Part shown: positions 60,880-64,000 of the stretch, piece after piece
How the letters are laid out: the number at the start of each line of letters is the position of its first letter
Position numbering within the stretch: position 1 is the first letter of the stretch
Assembly: GCA_020636315.1 (NCBI GenBank)
Contig: JACJYA010000024.1
Coordinates: 1 to 64,000, forward strand
Source of the DNA: Lewinellaceae bacterium
Lineage (GTDB): Bacteria > Bacteroidota > Bacteroidia > Chitinophagales > Saprospiraceae
DNA length: 64,000 nucleotides
Direction of reading: 5' to 3'
Notes under the pieces: generated by a model
What the model was told of the DNA's origin: nothing
The model's database searches: none
What the model saw: only the letters and a program-made list of their open reading frames with translations
Translations under genes and position numbers: made by a program

Positions 60880-63800
60880 TTATCGAATAATTACCAGTTT
60901 TCGGGTTTCAAAAACTGGATACTGGGTTTCAATTCTACAATAATAAATGCCTGTTGATAATTGGCTGGTATTGCAATAGAAAATATATTCTCCAGCCATT
61001 AATTGCCTTTCCAGGTGGATTTGTCCCTGAATGTCATAGACAACAAACCGGGTGTCCTTTTTTAAAGGCTTGTGTAACCTTACGGTTAGCTCATCTCTAG
61101 CAGGGTTCGGAATGATTTGGAAATCTTTGGCAACAGAAGCCGCCGGAGCAGGTTGTTGGGGCCGCGCCTCAGGCGCCGGAGCACAAAGGGCGCCATCGTC
61201 ATACTTTACCAAAGGGTCAACCAAACTGTACAAACTCCGGGCTTTGAACACCCCATCTCCTCCAGATAGTGGGCATTGGTTGGCTACGGCCAGGAGTTTG
61301 TTGATCTGAAACTGAGTGAAGGTGTCAATGCCTTGAGCTACCGTTTCTAAAAAAATACTATTGGCCAATTGCTCATTGGTTTCGTAGATGGAATCTGCGG
61401 CCATTCCATTATTGTCGGTTAAAATATCCCCCAACAGCAGAGAACGGCTTCCTGCAATGACTCTCATCTGATCATAGCCGTAGTACTGGAAATAGGACAA
61501 GCTATCCAGCAGGCTATTGCGTTGGGCGGCCAAAGCGGCGGAATCTACTTCAATCCCGCTGTTATATTTTTGATCCACCCAATGCAGGCTATCTAATTTG
61601 GATTGCGTACTAGCTTCCAGCGAAGCTAGTGTTTGCCGGGTAATGCTATCCAAAGAAAATGTTGATTGCAGATCAGCCTCTATTTCCGAAAATGCTCCAA
61701 TGGTGTTGCTTGCTTCATTTTCCAAAAAATCAGCTTCCCATAGCTCCAGTGCTGATGTTTCTTTTGTCAGTAACCGCCGGTAAAGGTGACGCTGGCCTGT
61801 CCACACCAAAGCACTTTTATACCGTGGAGCCTGGAAAATACCATCGGCTAGGCTTTTTTCCAAATAGTGTTCATCTCCACCTTCGCCAGGTTCTTCTCCA
61901 GGGCCGGGGTTGGTAATGGAGCAGGCATTCCCTTCTTCCGTAATGCATTCAAAAATAGAATCCCGATCTACGTTTTGGTTGATAAACCATTGCAATGAAG
62001 CTTCCCATGAAGGTAACAAATCACATCCGGGATAAATTGCTTCACTGCTATCCACAAAAAATGTAGATGCAACAATGTTAGCTGGTATTCCACTCAAATG
62101 CCTGGCTCCCACGTCACCATACACCCCACACCAAAGGTTCCCGTGGTGCTCCTGCACCCCAATCGCCCCCGTCTCCTCTATCAGCAAGCCATCGAAATGA
62201 TCCTGTATGGTATTTCCCTGAAATTTCACTCCATCCCCCATCCCTTCAAACCGGAAGCCCAACCGGGTATTGCTGGTGGTGTTGCAGGTGATCAGCGTGC
62301 CCGAGGCGCCGGTGGCGTCGAAGCCATAGCTGTCTTTACTGTAAGTAGGCCCGGCCGGCCCCATCACCGTATTGCAGCGCAGCCAGGCGTCGGCCGTACC
62401 GGAGAGGCGGATGCCGGTTTTTTCACTTTCTTCGTCCAGCAGCAGGATGGTGTTGTCGTGCACCTGCACCTGGCGGCTGGCTCCCAGCCGGATACCGGCG
62501 CCGGTAACGGAAACTTCCGCGGTGTTCTCCCGGATCACATAGCCGTTGTACCCGGCGGCGCCGAAGGGGGTGTCTTCCACTACGATAGCCGCCGGATCCT
62601 GGAATTGATCCGTAGATGATAAGCGGATCGTATTGTCGAATACGCTGCAAAAGCGGGGGTTGTTTTGCAGCAGGGCGATGCCGATGTCCCGCGCCTGTAT
62701 GTCGTTCTTCCACAACCGCAGGCTCCTGTCCTGGCACCCTTGCAGGCGAAGGCCGATATCCACCGCTTCCATCCGGGTATTGAAGATGTAGGCGTTCGTG
62801 CCGCTGGCCCTCAGGCCTACCGTACAGTTCTCGAAGAGCACCGGCCGGCCCTCATCGCCGGAAACATACAAGAGGTTGAAGTCCAGAGGGCTCCCACCGA
62901 AAGCATGGATGCCATGGCCGGCGCCCGGCCGGGGCGAAAAGCCCGTGCCGGACAGCAGGTTTTGAAAGGTGGAGTTTACTACGCGCAGGTTGGAGCTCAG
63001 CGCCAGGATCCCGTTGTACAACCCGTCGAAAACATTCGGCGCCTGCCCGGCTACGCCGACGGAGGCGCTGGCGTTCCTCAGCCAGATGCCGGCAAAGGCT
63101 TTCGTATCGCTGCGCGGCGCCTTGAGGTTGCCGTCGGCCAGAAAAGTGTTGCCGTAGCAATTGAACAGGGAAGCCGTTTGCCCCGGCTGCAGGTCCATCA
63201 GGATGCCGGTGTAGTTGTTGCGGAAGGTGTTATTGTGGATATCCGCCTGGGAGCCATCCAGTAAAGTGGCGGCATTTTCCGCGTCGGAGACGGTGCAACC
63301 CCGCATTTCCAGGCGGGCGCCGTCCTCGACGGTGATGCTTTCCCACAATCCATCGCACCCCATTATTCGGCAATTCAACAACCGGAAAGTACCGCCGGAT
63401 ACTTCTATGCTAGCTCCAGGTTCCAGAATGATCAAAGAGTTCTGAATGCCGAAACACTCTGTGGAGCTCAGGTCAATTTCAAATGCGCCTTCAATTTGAA
63501 GGTTCTGCTGTTGAGCGCCTGAAGAGCAGTTCGCTCCATTTGAACTAAGGCTTGATTCCGAAAACAGGCCCGAAACCGTTAAAAAGGTATTGTCCCCAAC
63601 TTCCCGGGGCGAGAAGGAAAGGCCCGCTTCCGCCACATCTTCCACCACGTCCCCGTTTTCAAGGCTGTCGATTGCCACCGTTGTGCCGATAGGGTTGCTG
63701 CCAGGCCTGCTCACTACCTTTGTTGTGAAATTCAGCTCGAAACATTCATCAAAACCCAGTTCAATGCCGCTCACCCGGATGAAACGGTCGTTGCCTTCCG

Positions 63801-64000
63801 TCACATCCAGCCCCTGTGTCAATAATATTTCATCTTCCGGGTAATTCTGGACTACTTCCAGGTTGAAGGTGTCAGGTTGGCAATAGTTGCAAAGAGTTAT
63901 GGTATAGTTTATCTCGTCCTGGCCTCCGCAGCCAATAATCGGGTTTTGATTATCTGTCTCTATTTCAGCAATGAGCTCGCAATCGGGGCACGGCGGGGAA
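60880..64000 (-). CDS. Large parallel beta-helix surface protein with T9SS domain, N-terminus beyond window
   Basis: The frame is open from the stop at 60880 to the window edge (about 1040 codons), so the N-terminus is missing. The part nearest the edge is a Cys-rich beta domain (ELIAEIETDN; IIGCGGQDEINYTITLCNYCQPDTF). Residues corresponding to about 63500-61950 are right-handed parallel beta-helix repeats with regular NxF/N turns (ADIHNNTFRNNYTGILM; SNLRVVNSTFQNLL; VQVHDNTILLLDEESEKTGIRL; VKFQGNTIQDHFDGLLI). A helical linker (~61350-61800) leads to a conserved GIDTFTQFQINKLLAVANQC segment and the sorting domain (FQIIPNPARDELTVRL; STGIYYCRIETQ; TRKLVIIR). Likely a surface-attached polysaccharide-binding or lyase-like protein; no catalytic site is evident. 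Confidence 0.88.
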   Translation of the reverse strand, partial: SPPCPDCELIAEIETDNQNPIIGCGGQDEINYTITLCNYCQPDTFNLEVVQNYPEDEILLTQGLDVTEGNDRFIRVSGIELGFDECFELNFTTKVVSRPGSNPIGTTVAIDSLENGDVVEDVAEAGLSFSPREVGDNTFLTVSGLFSESSLSSNGANCSSGAQQQNLQIEGAFEIDLSSTECFGIQNSLIILEPGASIEVSGGTFRLLNCRIMGCDGLWESITVEDGARLEMRGCTVSDAENAATLLDGSQADIHNNTFRNNYTGILMDLQPGQTASLFNCYGNTFLADGNLKAPRSDTKAFAGIWLRNASASVGVAGQAPNVFDGLYNGILALSSNLRVVNSTFQNLLSGTGFSPRPGAGHGIHAFGGSPLDFNLLYVSGDEGRPVLFENCTVGLRASGTNAYIFNTRMEAVDIGLRLQGCQDRSLRLWKNDIQARDIGIALLQNNPRFCSVFDNTIRLSSTDQFQDPAAIVVEDTPFGAAGYNGYVIRENTAEVSVTGAGIRLGASRQVQVHDNTILLLDEESEKTGIRLSGTADAWLRCNTVMGPAGPTYSKDSYGFDATGASGTLITCNTTSNTRLGFRFEGMGDGVKFQGNTIQDHFDGLLIEETGAIGVQEHHGNLWCGVYGDVGARHLSGIPANIVASTFFVDSSEAIYPGCDLLPSWEASLQWFINQNVDRDSIFECITEEGNACSITNPGPGEEPGEGGDEHYLEKSLADGIFQAPRYKSALVWTGQRHLYRRLLTKETSALELWEADFLENEASNTIGAFSEIEADLQSTFSLDSITRQTLASLEASTQSKLDSLHWVDQKYNSGIEVDSAALAAQRNSLLDSLSYFQYYGYDQMRVIAGSRSLLLGDILTDNNGMAADSIYETNEQLANSIFLETVAQGIDTFTQFQINKLLAVANQCPLSGGDGVFKARSLYSLVDPLVKYDDGALCAPAPEARPQQPAPAASVAKDFQIIPNPARDELTVRLHKPLKKDTRFVVYDIQGQIHLERQLMAGEYIFYCNTSQLSTGIYYCRIETQYPVFETRKLVIIR

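Noticed and set aside
1..64000. tRNA, rRNA, intact insertion sequence, integrase or prophage genes
   Set aside because: None could be recognised by eye on either strand; tRNAscan-SE and ISfinder searches would settle it.

Overview
The window looks like chromosomal DNA of a Bacteroidota bacterium, probably from the Saprospiria/Lewinella side of the phylum; that placement is an inference. The supporting signs are promoters of the TTTG-N19-21-TAnnTTTG type (best at 44966-44997 and 39607-39637), few Shine-Dalgarno sequences, type IX secretion (T9SS) C-terminal sorting domains, several YceI-family proteins and Bacteroidota-style outer-membrane barrels. No rRNA, tRNA, CRISPR array or intact insertion sequence was seen.

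Layout. 1-3.6 kb: a sodium:solute symporter cut by the window edge, and a secreted FAD-dependent oxidoreductase with an SLH-like tail. 4.0-19.0 kb: one long minus-strand energy operon in the order korA, korB, a PFOR-like/ferredoxin protein, rnfB, a giant PFOR-like protein, rnfC, rnfD, rnfG, rnfE, rnfA. A 2-oxoacid:ferredoxin oxidoreductase is thus encoded with the Na+/H+-pumping Rnf complex. Between them sit two proteins that resemble pyruvate:ferredoxin oxidoreductase but lack its thiamine-diphosphate motif. 19.5-31.6 kb: a divergent three-gene plus-strand cassette that I could not assign to any described system. It encodes a ~1919-aa protein with a methyltransferase-like N-terminus and a histidine-kinase-like core, a 1033-aa protein with a pseudo-receiver domain (Asn in place of the phosphoacceptor Asp), and a 1082-aa polytopic membrane protein. 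A 280-aa membrane/coiled-coil protein converges on its end. This is the best candidate for an undescribed system.

33-44.4 kb holds scattered housekeeping and accessory genes: an outer-membrane barrel, a secreted beta protein, an SDR enzyme, a GNAT acetyltransferase, a DEAD-box helicase with a structured leader, a short-type glycogen phosphorylase and proline dehydrogenase. 44.5-45.5 kb has no protein gene but contains two apparent small-RNA genes, each with a promoter-like box and an intrinsic terminator; the second carries about seven degenerate copies of an ~18-nt repeat. 45.6-54.7 kb is rich in YceI domains: three stand-alone YceI proteins, a porin, a GH2 beta-mannosidase, a YdeI-like protein, and a catalytically dead beta-lactamase fused to a YceI-like domain. 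Two Crp/Fnr-type operators lie upstream of the first YceI gene. An AraC-type membrane regulator follows.

56.6-64.0 kb is a decaying tandem duplication of a two-gene unit: a large parallel-beta-helix T9SS protein followed by a propeller-like T9SS protein. The second unit is intact apart from the window edge. The first is reduced to a C-terminal fragment plus a copy whose sorting domain is lost to frameshift. Two imperfect inverted-repeat elements sharing a terminal core (3794-3988 and 41315-41436) look like small non-autonomous mobile elements.
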